Source: Nitriliruptoraceae bacterium (lineage in GTDB: Bacteria; Actinomycetota; Nitriliruptoria; Nitriliruptorales; Nitriliruptoraceae). Taken from it: a DNA stretch of 8,466 bases. Within the stretch, counting starts at the first letter, position 1. Each line of letters starts with the position of its first letter. The stretch is taken from positions 1-8,466 of the forward strand of contig SKLC01000369.1 of the NCBI GenBank assembly GCA_007123425.1. Reading direction: 5' to 3'. Below, in pieces: positions 1 to 5,637 of this stretch. The translations under genes were made by a program, and so were the position numbers. The notes under the pieces are model-generated. The model had not been told where the DNA came from. It saw only the letters and a list, made by a program, of their open reading frames with translations, and searched no databases.

Positions 1-1
1 C

Positions 2-358
2 CGTCGCCCGCAGCTACGGGAACATGCCCCGGACCTGTTCGCGGCGATCGACCGTGGCCGGCAGGCGCCGCCGGTGCCCAAGGAGTCGACCGGCCATCGC
101 TGGGGACCCGAGGATCGCGAGGTCTACGACGCGCTGCGCCGACGCCGCGCCGAGATCGCCGAGGAGCTCGGCGTGGAGGCCGGCGTGCTGTGTCCCTCGC
201 GGCCGCTGTGGCGCGCCGTCGCCGGCGACCCGGCCGACGGGCGGGAGCTCTGCGAGCTCGCCGGCCTGCGGGCGTGGCAGGTCGAGCTGCTGGCCGAGCC
301 GCTGTGGGAGACGTGGCAGCAGGTCCGCGACGACCAGGGTGGCACCAGCCATCTCTAG
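2..358 (+). CDS. rnd: Ribonuclease D-like protein, C-terminal HRDC part (5' end outside window)
   Basis: The last 118 codons of a gene that enters from the left edge and stops at TAG 356-358. RNase D is a DEDD-family 3'-5' exoribonuclease that trims tRNA and other stable RNA 3' ends; its C-terminal HRDC domains help bind RNA. Only the C-terminus is visible. Residues about 40-108 of the visible part look like an HRDC helical bundle: an initial helix (DREVYDALRRRRAEIAEELG), the VLCPSRPLWRAVA segment where the family has 'v(l/v)pn..l..ia', then a 'LCELAGLRAWQVELLAEPL' segment matching the family's 'L..lpGl..wqv...g..ll'. The preceding residues (HAPDLFAAIDRGRQAPPVPK) fit the usual linker into HRDC in RNase D. 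No catalytic exonuclease motif can be checked here, and HRDC also occurs in RecQ helicases, so the call rests on the linker and on neighbourhood: an RNase D-like gene and the ceoB/ceoC pair are also close together in Mycobacterium, to my recollection. It may be co-transcribed with the antiporter 57 bp downstream. Confidence 0.7.
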   Translation, partial: RRPQLREHAPDLFAAIDRGRQAPPVPKESTGHRWGPEDREVYDALRRRRAEIAEELGVEAGVLCPSRPLWRAVAGDPADGRELCELAGLRAWQVELLAEPLWETWQQVRDDQGGTSHL

Positions 359-406
359 CGCGCGAGGCACCGGGTAGCGTCGCTGGCGTCGGCGCAGCTG
401 GGCAAC

Positions 407-411
407 GGAGG
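407..411 (+). promoter_or_regulatory. Shine-Dalgarno GGAGG of the CPA2 antiporter gene
   Basis: GGAGG lies four bases before GTG 416. It supports that GTG as the start; the next in-frame GTG (434) would be 22 bases away. A TANNNT hexamer (TAGCGT, 375-380) sits upstream in the same gap and could be a -10 element, but no convincing -35 accompanies it. Confidence 0.6.
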
Positions 412-415
412 TGGT

Positions 416-2041
416 GTGGGGGTCTTCGAGCAGGTGGCCGCGGTGCTGGCCGTGTGCGTCGCGGCCGGCATCCTGGCGGTCCTGCTGCGCCAGCCGCTGA
501 TCGTGGGACTGATCGCGGCGGGCATCGCCGTGGGGCCGCAGGCGCTGGGCCTGGTCGAGCACAGCACCGAGATCGAGCTGCTGGCCACGATCGGCATCTC
601 GCTGCTGCTGTTCGTGGTGGGCCTGAAGCTCGACGTGCGCCTGGTCAGCAAGCTCGGGCCGGTCGCGCTGGCCACGGGCCTGGGCCAGGTGGCGTTCACG
701 TCGATCATCGGCTTCGCGATCGCGATCGGCCTGGGCTTCGACCTGGTGCCCGCCATCTACATCGCGGTGGCGCTGACGTTCTCCTCCACGATCATCATCG
801 TCAAGCTGCTCACCGACAAGCGCGAGCTCGACGACCTCCACGGCCGGATCGCGCTGGGCTTCCTCATCGTCCAGGACATCGTCGTCGTCCTGGCGATGAT
901 CGCGATCACCGCGGTCGGTGACCAGGGGGCCGGCGACGACGTGGGCCTGCTGGCCGAGTTCGGCGGCGTGGCGCTGCGGGGGGTGGCGCTGCTGGTCGTG
1001 GTGGCGCTCGTGGGTCGCTACGTCGCGCCGCGCGTCACCCACCTGCTGGCCCGCCAGGCCGAGCTGCTGGTGCTGGCCGCCGTCACCTGGGCGGTGGCGC
1101 TGGCCGCGATCACGATCTGGCTGGGCTTCAGCGAGGAGGTCGGGGCCTTCCTCGCCGGCATGTCGCTCGCCTCCACCCCCTACCGCGAGGCGCTGTCCGG
1201 CCGGCTGTCCACGCTGCGCGACTTCCTGCTGGTCTTCTTCTTCATCGAGCTCGGGACCACCTTCGAGCTGACCGCGGCCACCGAGCAGCTGGGCGCCGCG
1301 GTGGTGTTCTCGCTGTTCGTGCTCATCGGCAACCCGCTGATCGTGCTCGTGATCATGGGGGTGATGGGCTACCGCAAGCGCGTGTCCTTCAAGGCCGGGC
1401 TCACGGTCGCCCAGATCAGCGAGTTCTCGCTGATCCTCGTCGCCCTCGGGGTCGCACAGGGCCACGTCGGCAGCGACGTCGTGGGGCTGGTCACCGCGGT
1501 GGGACTGATCACCATCGCCGCCTCGACGTACCTCATCTACGGCTCCGACGCCGTCTACGACCGGATCGAGCCGCTGCTGCGGCCCTTCGAGCGGGCGCGG
1601 CCCAAGGCCTCCCTCGACCTCGACGAGGAGCGCCACGAGCCCGAGTACGTCGTGATCGGGCTCGGCCGCTTCGGCGAGACCGTGGTCGCGGAGCTGCTCG
1701 AGCGCGGCGACGAGGTGCTGGGGGTGGACTTCGATCCCCGCAGCGTGCAGTCGGACCGCTGGGACCTGCCCGTGGTCTACGGCGACGCCGAGGACCCCGA
1801 CCTGCCCGAGCAGCTCCCCCTGACGCGCACCCGCTGGGTGATCAGCACGCTGCGCGACCTGGACTCCAACCTGCACATCCTCAGCGCCCTGCAGCACCAC
1901 GGCTACGAGGGCAGGATCGCGGTCAGCTGCAACGACCCCCAGAGCGCGCGTCTGCTCGACGAGGCCGGCGCGGACGTCACGATCCGGCCGCTGCACGTGG
2001 CCGCCCGACCGCTGATGGACCTCATCCACGCGCCGGAGTGA
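416..2041 (+). CDS. CPA2-family cation:proton antiporter with C-terminal RCK_N (KefB/KefC-like)
   Basis: A 541-aa inner-membrane monovalent cation/H+ antiporter, most probably a K+ (or Na+) for H+ exchanger. Residues about 5-375 form the hydrophobic Na_H_Exchanger domain. Visible family motifs are LLLFVVGLKLD (63-73, like the KefC LFLIGLELD stretch), LTFSSTIIIVKLL (120-132) with GFLIVQDIVVV (148-158), in which Gln153-Asp154 replaces the Asp-Asp pair of electrogenic exchangers, and GFSEEVGAFLAGMSLA (237-252). A polar linker (about 385-409) leads to an RCK_N/TrkA_N Rossmann domain, residues 410 to about 530, with the nucleotide-binding GLGRFG (415-420) and an acidic residue at the end of the second strand (VDFD, 437-440). 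The protein stops soon after RCK_N, so it has no RCK_C, as in KefC-type proteins. Starting at GTG 416 is supported by GGAGG just upstream. It follows the RNase D-like gene by 57 bp and converges on ispH. Cation specificity and direction are inferred from the family, not shown by sequence. Confidence 0.9.
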   Translation: MGVFEQVAAVLAVCVAAGILAVLLRQPLIVGLIAAGIAVGPQALGLVEHSTEIELLATIGISLLLFVVGLKLDVRLVSKLGPVALATGLGQVAFTSIIGFAIAIGLGFDLVPAIYIAVALTFSSTIIIVKLLTDKRELDDLHGRIALGFLIVQDIVVVLAMIAITAVGDQGAGDDVGLLAEFGGVALRGVALLVVVALVGRYVAPRVTHLLARQAELLVLAAVTWAVALAAITIWLGFSEEVGAFLAGMSLASTPYREALSGRLSTLRDFLLVFFFIELGTTFELTAATEQLGAAVVFSLFVLIGNPLIVLVIMGVMGYRKRVSFKAGLTVAQISEFSLILVALGVAQGHVGSDVVGLVTAVGLITIAASTYLIYGSDAVYDRIEPLLRPFERARPKASLDLDEERHEPEYVVIGLGRFGETVVAELLERGDEVLGVDFDPRSVQSDRWDLPVVYGDAEDPDLPEQLPLTRTRWVISTLRDLDSNLHILSALQHHGYEGRIAVSCNDPQSARLLDEAGADVTIRPLHVAARPLMDLIHAPE

Positions 2042-2067
2042 CGGCCGCCGCCCACACCGGCCGCCGC
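2042..2067. terminator. Weak candidate bidirectional hairpin between convergent genes
   Basis: The 36-bp gap between the convergent antiporter gene and ispH contains the 10-mer CGGCCGCCGC twice (2042-2051 and 2058-2067). Because CGGCCG is its own reverse complement, 2042-2047 can pair with 2058-2063 around a 10-nt loop, on either strand. There is no U-tract on either side. It could help termination for both genes, but in DNA this GC-rich a 6-bp stem is weak evidence. Confidence 0.25.
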
Positions 2068-2077
2068 TTCGACGGGG

Positions 2078-3034
2078 TCAGGCCCGCTCGAGCTCCATGA
2101 GGCGGCGGGTGAGGTTGGACGGCATCGCGAACTCGACGTCCTCGTCGACCACGCGCACCGTCTCCACCTTCTGCGTGCCCAGCTCCTTGAAGCGGTCGAT
2201 GACCGCCTCGACCAGCAGCTCGGGCGCGGAGGCGCCGGAGGTCAGGCCCACCACCTCGACGCCCTCGAACCAGGACTCGTCGATCTCGGAGACGTCATCG
2301 ACCAGGTAGGCCGGCACGCCCCGGTCCTTGGAGACCTCGACCAGGCGCTTGGAGTTGGAGGAGGTCTGCGAGCCCACCACCAGCAGCAGGTCGCAGCGCT
2401 CCGCGAGCCGCTTGACCGCGTCCTGGCGGTTCTGCGTCGCGTAGCAGATGTCGTCCTTCTTGGGCTGGGCGACCATCGGGAAGCGCTGGCGCAGCCGGTC
2501 GACCACCCCGGCGGTCTCGTCCATGGACAGCGTGGTCTGGGTGATGTAGGCCACGTCGGCGTCGGGGCCCAGGTCGAGCCGGTCGACGTCATCGGGGGTC
2601 TCGACCAGGGAGATGGAGCGGGGCGCCTGCCCCATCGTGCCGATGACCTCCTGGTGGCCCTCGTGGCCGATGAGCACGATGTCCTTGCCCGCCGCGGCGT
2701 AGCGACGGGCCTCGTTGTGGACCTTGGTCACCAGCGGGCAGGTGGCGTCGATCAGCGAGTGGCCCAGGCGCTTGGAGTTGGCGAAGGCCTCCGGCGGCGA
2801 GCCGTGGGCGGAGAACACCACGACCTCGCCCTCGGGCACCTCGGACTCGTCCTCCACGAACACCGCGCCCTTGTCCTCCAGCGCCTGCACGACATGGCGG
2901 TTGTGCACGATCTCGTGGCGGACGTAGACCGGCGGCCCGTAGGCCTCCAGCGCCCGCTCGACGATGAGCACGGCACGGTCCACGCCGGCGCAGAATCCGC
3001 GCGGCGCAGCGAGCAGCAGCGTGTGTGGTGGCAT
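2078..3034 (-). CDS. ispH: 4-hydroxy-3-methylbut-2-enyl diphosphate reductase (LytB/IspH)
   Basis: A 318-aa cytosolic iron-sulfur enzyme catalysing the last step of the MEP (non-mevalonate) isoprenoid pathway: reductive dehydroxylation of HMBPP to IPP and DMAPP. The three cluster-ligating cysteines are in their family contexts: Cys15 (RGFCAGVDRA), Cys99 (IDATCPLVTKVH) and Cys197 (DDICYATQNRQ). Substrate-site residues are also present: His44 in EIVHN, His77 in SAHG, His127 and Glu129 in GHEGHQEVIGT, Thr167/Thr168, the SSNS stretch at 225-228, and the GLTSGASAPE loop. Length and motif order are complete, with no truncation. The start at ATG (complement of 3032-3034) is the one just before the conserved LLLAAPRGFCAGV opening. 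No Shine-Dalgarno precedes it; instead a TACCCT -10-like hexamer lies seven bases upstream, which suggests leaderless transcription. It sits 66 bp downstream of the nhaP2-type gene on the same strand and has no obvious functional link to the potassium genes around it. Confidence 0.97.
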   Translation of the reverse strand: MPPHTLLLAAPRGFCAGVDRAVLIVERALEAYGPPVYVRHEIVHNRHVVQALEDKGAVFVEDESEVPEGEVVVFSAHGSPPEAFANSKRLGHSLIDATCPLVTKVHNEARRYAAAGKDIVLIGHEGHQEVIGTMGQAPRSISLVETPDDVDRLDLGPDADVAYITQTTLSMDETAGVVDRLRQRFPMVAQPKKDDICYATQNRQDAVKRLAERCDLLLVVGSQTSSNSKRLVEVSKDRGVPAYLVDDVSEIDESWFEGVEVVGLTSGASAPELLVEAVIDRFKELGTQKVETVRVVDEDVEFAMPSNLTRRLMELERA

Positions 3035-3041
3035 GGGGCCG

Positions 3042-3047
3042 AGGGTA
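3042..3047 (-). promoter_or_regulatory. Candidate -10 element for a leaderless ispH transcript
   Basis: Read on the minus strand, TACCCT (TANNNT class) ends seven bases before the ispH ATG, which puts the expected +1 at or one base before the A of the start codon. No Shine-Dalgarno lies in between. I could not find a good -35 hexamer at 16-18 bp. The same hexamer occurs in front of the trk operon at 4835-4840. Confidence 0.4.
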
Positions 3048-3075
3048 GGGCACGGCAGGTGACCTCGCTGTGCCT

Positions 3076-3088
3076 CCGGGCTGCCCGG
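3076..3088 (-). terminator. Small GC hairpin after the nhaP2-type gene, possible terminator
   Basis: CCGGG (3076-3080) and CCCGG (3084-3088) form a 5-bp stem with a 3-nt loop, starting 12 bases past the stop of the minus-strand antiporter gene. No U-tract follows. It lies between that gene and the candidate ispH promoter, so it could separate the two transcripts, but it is short and may be chance. Confidence 0.2.
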
Positions 3089-3100
3089 CGCCCACGGGCC

Positions 3101-4741
3101 TCAGCGCTCCTCGGCGTCCTCCTCGTCGCCGCCTGGGGCGTGGGCCGCGCCGGGTGGGCGCGCGTGGCCGGCGTCGTCGTCCTCGCCCTCGTCGGGCCCC
3201 ACCGACGAGCGCGGCGGAGGGGGCGGAGCGCGCCAGCGACCCACGCCGGGCCAGGGGGCGGCGTCGGCCGTCTCGCGGGTGACCTCGCCCCGGGCCCAGG
3301 CGGTCACGCGCTCGGCGGACAGCTCGGGGTCCTCGACCACGACCAGCAGGACGTCGCCCGTCTCGATCCGCGTGTCGCCGCGCGGCACGAGGATCCGGTC
3401 GCCGCGCACGATCGAGGCCAGCAGCATCCCGGCCCCCAGCGGCACGCGCGACAGGCGCTGGTCGACGATCGGCAGGTCGCGGGTGACGATGACCTCGACG
3501 ATGTCGGCGTCGACCTCGTCGATCGGCAGCGCCTCGGCGACGGGTGCCCAGGTGGGACGGTCCGCCTCGACGTCGAGGAAGCGCACCAGTGGCCCGACGG
3601 TCACACCCTGGACCAGCGTGGAGAGCAGCACGACGAAGAACACGATGTTGAAGATCAGCTGCCCGCCCGGGTAGCCCACGGTGATCGGGAAGGTGGCCAG
3701 CACGATGGGCACGGCGCCGCGCAGGCCGGCCCAGCCGACCAGCAGCTGCTCCCGCCACGGCAGGCGGGTCGGCAGCAGGCAGGCGATCGTGGCCACCGGG
3801 CGGGCGACGAAGGTCAGCAGCGCGGCCGTGGCCACTCCCGGGACCCACACGTCCGGCAGGTCGGCCGGGTTGACCAGCAGGCCCAGCACCAGGAAGAGCC
3901 CGATCTCGGAGGCGTTGGCCAGCCCCTCGTGGAAGTCGCGGATGCCGCGGCGACGGCGGCGCACGTACGCGCCGACGATGAGGCCGGCGACGTAGACGGC
4001 GAGGAAGCCCGAGCCCCGAAGCGGCACCGCCACGCCGTAGGCCAGGCCCGCCACCGCGAGCGCGGCCACGGGATAGAGCCCCTCCGCGGGCAGACGCACC
4101 CGCCGCAGCAGCGCAGCGCCCACCACGCCCACCAGCGCCCCGGCGAGCACGCCCACCATCAGCTGTCCGATCGCGAAGACGATCAGCTCGTCGGTCGCGG
4201 GTCGCTCGCTCCAGAACTCCAGCAGGCCGATCGTCAGCGCGACCGCGATCGGGTCGTTGGCCCCCGACTCCAGCTTGAGCAGCGCGCCCACCCGCGGCGG
4301 GAGGTTGATGGTGCGCAGCGTCGAGAACACCGCCGCGGCGTCGGTGGAGGCCACCACCGCGCCCAGCAGCGCGGCCGTGAGCGGCTCCACGTCGAGCACG
4401 AGATAGACGCCCCCGGCGGTGACCAGGGCGGTCAGCAGCACCCCGGCCGTGGCCAGCAGGCCGCCCGGCAGCGCTGCCCGCCGCAGGTCGGTGGGCTTGG
4501 TGGTCAGCCCGCCCTCGAACAGGATGACCACCAGCGCGACCACGCCGATGTTCTGCACCAGCTGCTGGTCGTCGAGCAGCACCAGGCCCAGCCCGTCCTG
4601 GCCCACCAGCATCCCCAGCCCCAGGAAGAGCAGCGCGCTGGGAGCCTGCAGCCGCTGGGAGAGGCTGGCGGTGAGCACCGCGAGGACCAGCAGCACGGAC
4701 ACGAGCAGCACGGCCGGGTCGATGGCCAGGCTCGAGTCCAT
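3101..4741 (-). CDS. nhaP2: CPA1-type K+/H+ antiporter with RCK_C domain (NhaP2/CvrA-like)
   Basis: A 546-aa membrane antiporter expected to export K+ (or Na+) in exchange for H+. Residues about 8-388 form the CPA1 Na_H_Exchanger domain; recognisable motifs are LLFLGLGMLVGQDGLG (38-53), VVILFEGGLTT (71-81), STDAAAVFSTLR (132-143), ESGANDPIAVALT (158-170) with the Asn162-Asp163 pair of the ion site, and GWAGLRGAVPIVLATFP (336-352). Residues about 408-473 form an RCK_C/TrkA_C domain (VIVTRDLPIVDQRLS, then RGDRILVPRGDTRIETGDVLLVV). That order, exchanger then RCK_C without RCK_N, is the NhaP2 arrangement. The final 45 residues are low-complexity: a five-proline run (506-510), then an acidic Gly/Asp/Glu-rich tail. 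The start is taken at the ATG complementary to 4739-4741, not 22 codons upstream, because GGGAGGG lies directly before it and the hydrophobic domain starts right after MDSSLAIDPA. It is divergent from the trk operon across 212 bp, so K+ uptake and efflux genes could share control. Confidence 0.9.
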   Translation of the reverse strand: MDSSLAIDPAVLLVSVLLVLAVLTASLSQRLQAPSALLFLGLGMLVGQDGLGLVLLDDQQLVQNIGVVALVVILFEGGLTTKPTDLRRAALPGGLLATAGVLLTALVTAGGVYLVLDVEPLTAALLGAVVASTDAAAVFSTLRTINLPPRVGALLKLESGANDPIAVALTIGLLEFWSERPATDELIVFAIGQLMVGVLAGALVGVVGAALLRRVRLPAEGLYPVAALAVAGLAYGVAVPLRGSGFLAVYVAGLIVGAYVRRRRRGIRDFHEGLANASEIGLFLVLGLLVNPADLPDVWVPGVATAALLTFVARPVATIACLLPTRLPWREQLLVGWAGLRGAVPIVLATFPITVGYPGGQLIFNIVFFVVLLSTLVQGVTVGPLVRFLDVEADRPTWAPVAEALPIDEVDADIVEVIVTRDLPIVDQRLSRVPLGAGMLLASIVRGDRILVPRGDTRIETGDVLLVVVEDPELSAERVTAWARGEVTRETADAAPWPGVGRWRAPPPPPRSSVGPDEGEDDDAGHARPPGAAHAPGGDEEDAEER

Positions 4742-4744
4742 CGG

Positions 4745-4751
4745 CCCTCCC
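4745..4751 (-). promoter_or_regulatory. Shine-Dalgarno GGGAGGG of the nhaP2-type gene
   Basis: On the minus strand GGGAGGG ends three bases before the ATG at 4741-4739. It favours this start over the in-frame ATG at 4807, which would add a 22-residue polar stretch (MGTGAPGATVRSWLGDDPTG and two more) with no similar signal. Confidence 0.6.
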
Positions 4752-4773
4752 GTGGGGTCGTCGCCGAGCCAGG

Positions 4774-4779
4774 ACCGTA
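4774..4779 (-). promoter_or_regulatory. Possible -10 element for the nhaP2-type gene
   Basis: TACGGT on the minus strand fits TANNNT and would give a 5' leader of about 25 nt that includes the GGGAGGG ribosome-binding site. No -35 hexamer was recognised, so this is only a candidate. Confidence 0.25.
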
Positions 4780-4812
4780 CCGTCGCCCCCGGCGCGCCGG
4801 TGCCCACGTGTG

Positions 4813-4840
4813 TGGACGAGCGCCGACGAGGACCTACCCT
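4813..4840 (+). promoter_or_regulatory. Candidate promoter of the trk operon
   Basis: TGGACG (4813-4818, four of six matches to TTGACA) and TACCCT (4835-4840) are separated by 16 bp. Transcription would begin near 4847, giving a leader of about 107 nt before the trkA1 start at 4954. The leader contains the strong hairpin at 4853-4879. TACCCT also lies just before ispH. Confidence 0.4.
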
Positions 4841-4852
4841 GGGTGGGGAGCT

Positions 4853-4879
4853 GGCCCGGTCCGCGCCTCGGACCGGGCC
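4853..4879 (+). promoter_or_regulatory. Strong leader hairpin of the trk operon (11-bp perfect inverted repeat)
   Basis: GGCCCGGTCCG (4853-4863) and CGGACCGGGCC (4869-4879) are perfect reverse complements around the five-base loop CGCCT; in RNA the outer U4852-G4880 pair could extend it. It lies between the candidate promoter and the trkA1 start, close to the expected 5' end of the mRNA. No U-tract follows, so it is not a simple intrinsic terminator. Two other pairings compete with it: GCGCCTCGG (4863-4871) is fully complementary to CCGAGGCGC (4888-4896), and CGCCTCG (4864-4870) is complementary to CGAGGCG at 4948-4954, which includes the first base of the start codon. It could be a regulatory leader, an mRNA-stabilising 5' stem, or a protein operator on DNA. 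Confidence 0.55.
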
Positions 4880-4942
4880 GTGGCGCGCCGAGGCGCCCCA
4901 CGACGAGGACGCCCCGCACGGTGCCGGTGGCGAGCGACGATC

Positions 4943-4947
4943 GAGGA
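4943..4947 (+). promoter_or_regulatory. Shine-Dalgarno GAGGA of trkA1
   Basis: GAGGA ends six bases before GTG 4954. This, with the Rossmann-fold opening (VHVIIGGCGRLG) starting exactly at that GTG, sets the start. The open frame continues upstream to 4810, but those 48 codons cover the promoter -10 and the leader hairpin and give a Pro/Arg-rich sequence without family resemblance. Confidence 0.65.
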
Positions 4948-4953
4948 CGAGGC

Positions 4954-5634
4954 GTGCACGTCATCATCGGTGGGTGCGGCCGGCTGGGCGCCGAGATCGC
5001 CGACCGGCTCTCGGCGGATGCCGACACCGACGTCGTCATCCTCGACACCGACGAGCTGGCCTTCGATCGCCTGGGCACCACCTTCAACGGCGAGACGCTC
5101 GTCGGCGACTGCACCGACCGCGACATGCTCGAGCAGGCCGGGATCCAGCGGGCCGACGGGCTCATCGCGGTCACCCGCTTCGACAACGCGAACCTCATGT
5201 CGGTCGAGATCGCCAGCCACCTCTACGACGTGCCCCGCACGATCGCGCGGCTGTTCAACCCGGAGCGCGAGGAGGTCTACCGCAAGCTCGGGGTGCGCTA
5301 CGTGTCGTCGACGAGCACGATCGCGAAGCTGTTCCTCAACGAGTTCCGCGAGGACAGCTACCCGCTGCACGTGCACTTCCCCGACAGCGACGCCGCCATG
5401 GTGGACCTCGAGATCGACACCGACGCCCACGGCATGACCGTCGAGGAGTTCGAGATCGATGGGATGCTGCGGGTCGCCGCGGTGCGCCGGGGGGCACGGC
5501 TGTTCATCCCCGACGGGCTCGATCGGCTCGAGCGCGACGACGTGGTGACCGTCGCGATGAAGCCCGCGGCCCACAAGGCGCTCACCGGCCTGGTGCGGGT
5601 GCCGTTCGACCATCTGCGCGGCAGGAAGGTCTAG
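4954..5634 (+). CDS. trkA: TrkA-family K+ uptake regulatory subunit 1 (CeoB-like RCK protein)
   Basis: A 226-aa cytoplasmic gating subunit of a Trk/Ktr potassium transporter; such proteins form rings under the TrkH channel and open or close it on nucleotide binding. RCK_N (about 1-120) has the glycine motif GCGRLG (7-12), acidic Asp31 at the end of strand 2 (VVILDTDE) and a VGDCTD motif (50-55); the fold continues through ADGLIAVTRFDNANLMSVEIA. A linker (VSSTSTIAKLFLNEF) leads to RCK_C (about 143-215: MVDLEIDTDAHGMTVEEFEI to DDVVTVAM). One RCK_N plus one RCK_C makes this a half-size TrkA, unlike the duplicated E. coli protein, and length matches CeoB of Mycobacterium. The start is GTG, set by GAGGA six bases upstream. 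It is the first gene of the operon and ends three bases before the second trkA gene, whose ribosome-binding site (AGGAAGG, 5623-5629) lies within its end. The ligand (NAD(H), ATP/ADP or, at RCK_C, c-di-AMP) cannot be read from the sequence. Confidence 0.92.
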   Translation: MHVIIGGCGRLGAEIADRLSADADTDVVILDTDELAFDRLGTTFNGETLVGDCTDRDMLEQAGIQRADGLIAVTRFDNANLMSVEIASHLYDVPRTIARLFNPEREEVYRKLGVRYVSSTSTIAKLFLNEFREDSYPLHVHFPDSDAAMVDLEIDTDAHGMTVEEFEIDGMLRVAAVRRGARLFIPDGLDRLERDDVVTVAMKPAAHKALTGLVRVPFDHLRGRKV

Positions 5635-5637
5635 GCC

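Noticed and set aside
14..2029. A 671-codon open frame on the minus strand across the RNase D fragment and the CPA2 antiporter
   Set aside because: It is antisense to a gene with clear family motifs; its translation is an Arg/Asp/Gln/His-rich string without domains, as expected when third positions are nearly all G or C and stop codons are rare.
4742..4807. A 22-residue N-terminal extension of the nhaP2-type antiporter
   Set aside because: GGGAGGG directly before the internal ATG marks that as the start; the extension is polar and lies in the promoter region.
4810..4953. A 48-codon N-terminal extension of trkA1
   Set aside because: The extension covers the candidate -10, the leader hairpin and the Shine-Dalgarno, reads as Pro/Arg-rich sequence, and TrkA proteins begin directly with the Rossmann strand found at 4954.
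4841..4953. A c-di-AMP (ydaO/yuaA-type) riboswitch in the trk leader
   Set aside because: This class does regulate K+ transporters, but the leader of about 107 nt is short for it and I could not find its conserved core or pseudo-two-fold arrangement. Decisive test: Infernal cmscan with the Rfam ydaO-yuaA model on 4740-5000; a significant hit would overturn this.
2654..5437. A 927-codon plus-strand frame across ispH, the nhaP2-type gene and the start of trkA1
   Set aside because: It is antisense to two well-supported genes and overlaps a third in the wrong frame; composition is low-complexity and no domain is recognisable. The 869-codon minus-strand frame at 2589-5198 is rejected for the same reason.
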